Shown piece by piece: positions 5,929 to 6,423 of a DNA stretch of 6,423 bases. A model generated the notes under the pieces. It was given only the letters and a program-made list of their open reading frames with translations, made no database searches and had not been told where the DNA came from. The stretch covers positions 1 through 6,423 of the forward strand of contig USDI01000132.1 in assembly GCA_900553305.1 (NCBI GenBank), given 5' to 3'. The position numbers were made by a program, and so were the translations under genes. Within the stretch, counting starts at the first letter, position 1. Each line of letters begins with the position of its first letter. This stretch comes from an uncultured Lachnospiraceae bacterium. GTDB taxonomy: Bacteria > Bacillota > Clostridia > Lachnospirales > Lachnospiraceae.

Positions 5929-6423
5929 TCACAAATTGGCAGATTCAATCCGATAGATTTCAAAAACATCGTCAATCGTATCAACCAATGTAATCTTTAT
6001 GTCCTCACCATGGCTTTCATAATAATTGGAAAGCCAGTGCATGTCCTCTGTCTTTTTCCTTACGAAATAAACATTATCCATGGAAAGCAGACCCTCTTCC
6101 ATGTCAGGGATCTGATAAGCCTTGAGCTTCTTGCGGTAAAGCGGACTCTTGCTCGCCCAGCCTCCCATAATATCATAATTGTGAATGCCGTTATCCACAT
6201 TGGCAAACATCTTTTCCGAATAACTCACCGAAGAATATACATCCATAAAATAAAAATTCTCCGGATGGCGCGCAAAATACTCATAAACCTGCAGATAAGG
6301 TTCATTCTGCTGCTCACGGTACTTCTGATCCTGTGAAACCTCTCCGATCTTTCCCGGCAAAAGCAATACGGAAAACAGACCAAAGCATATAAGCATGGTC
6401 ATGCGTACCAGCTGCGTTCTGCC
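5929..6423 (-). CDS. C-terminal part of a membrane protein, probably glycan-related, N-terminus outside window
   Basis: 164 codons are visible before the TGA at 5931-5929. The frame stays open to the right edge, with no stop upstream of the internal ATG at 6402 (preceded in frame by GRTQLVR), so that ATG is unlikely to be the real start. Residues 8-23 of the visible part form a hydrophobic helix ending in LPG. The remaining 140 or so residues are soluble and rich in Tyr and Asp/Glu, with features such as MDVYSSVSYSEKMF (60-73) and NYDIMGGWASKSPL (82-95). This looks like the last helix and extracytoplasmic tail of a large multi-pass protein. Such tails occur in GT-C-type glycosyltransferases of Clostridia, but I do not recognise the family with certainty. 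It is the most upstream visible gene, so the operon promoter lies further right. Whether it is a glycosyltransferase, a flippase or something else cannot be decided from this fragment. Confidence 0.75.
   Translation of the reverse strand, partial: GRTQLVRMTMLICFGLFSVLLLPGKIGEVSQDQKYREQQNEPYLQVYEYFARHPENFYFMDVYSSVSYSEKMFANVDNGIHNYDIMGGWASKSPLYRKKLKAYQIPDMEEGLLSMDNVYFVRKKTEDMHWLSNYYESHGEDIKITLVDTIDDVFEIYRIESANL

Noticed and set aside
5895..5936. Possible promoter TTGTGA - 17 nt - GTATCA in the gap before the acetyltransferase gene
   Set aside because: The -10 element is a poor match to TATAAT and the -35 is only partial, so it is no better than chance in AT-rich DNA.
5878..6336. Plus-strand open frame of 152 codons, hydrophobic in its product
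   Set aside because: It is antisense to the C-terminal part of the upstream membrane protein. Its hydrophobic look is expected from the reverse complement of a charged-residue-rich coding region, and no ribosome site was seen.
6400..6402. ATG at 6402 as the true start of the right-most gene
   Set aside because: The frame is open upstream to the window edge without a stop, and the visible part has only one helix of what looks like a multi-pass protein, so the gene most likely continues beyond the window.

Overview
The window holds five consecutive genes, all on the minus strand, and no convincing plus-strand gene, RNA gene, mobile element or CRISPR array. By eye, the base composition is moderate and slightly AT-rich. 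The spacing is tight, the Shine-Dalgarno sites are purine-rich, and the proteins resemble those of gut Clostridia. A Lachnospiraceae-type Firmicute is my best guess, but this is an inference from style and not from a marker gene.

Layout in transcription order (right to left). (1) 6423-5929: the C-terminal end of a membrane protein whose start lies beyond the right edge; it shows one membrane segment and then about 140 soluble residues. (2) 5850-5299: a GNAT acetyltransferase of the RimJ/RimL type. (3) 5253-4222: a family 2 glycosyltransferase of the GtrB/DPM1/ArnC type with two C-terminal membrane segments. (4) 4222-2438: a 594-residue multi-pass membrane protein with GT-C-like first-loop motifs, similar to what I recall as the DUF6020 group. 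Its start codon overlaps the stop of gene 3. (5) 2392-1: a very large O-antigen ligase/polymerase-like (Wzy_C) membrane protein that runs off the left edge after 797 residues. It has an unusual extracytoplasmic domain of about 165 residues near its N-terminus.

The gaps are 78, 45, -1 and 45 nt, with no strong terminator in any of them, so the set probably forms one transcript that starts outside the window. Together it looks like part of a surface-glycan locus. The GtrB-like enzyme would load a sugar onto undecaprenyl phosphate on the cytoplasmic face. One or both multi-pass GT-C-like proteins would use the flipped lipid-linked sugar outside. The Wzy_C protein would polymerise or transfer the glycan, and the acetyltransferase may modify a precursor amino-sugar. 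The enzyme classes are read from the sequence; the pathway is inferred.

The most notable features are the modular N-terminus of the Wzy_C protein, the combination of GtrB-like and large GT-C-like proteins without a visible GtrA-type flippase, and the start-site corrections for genes 2 and 3.
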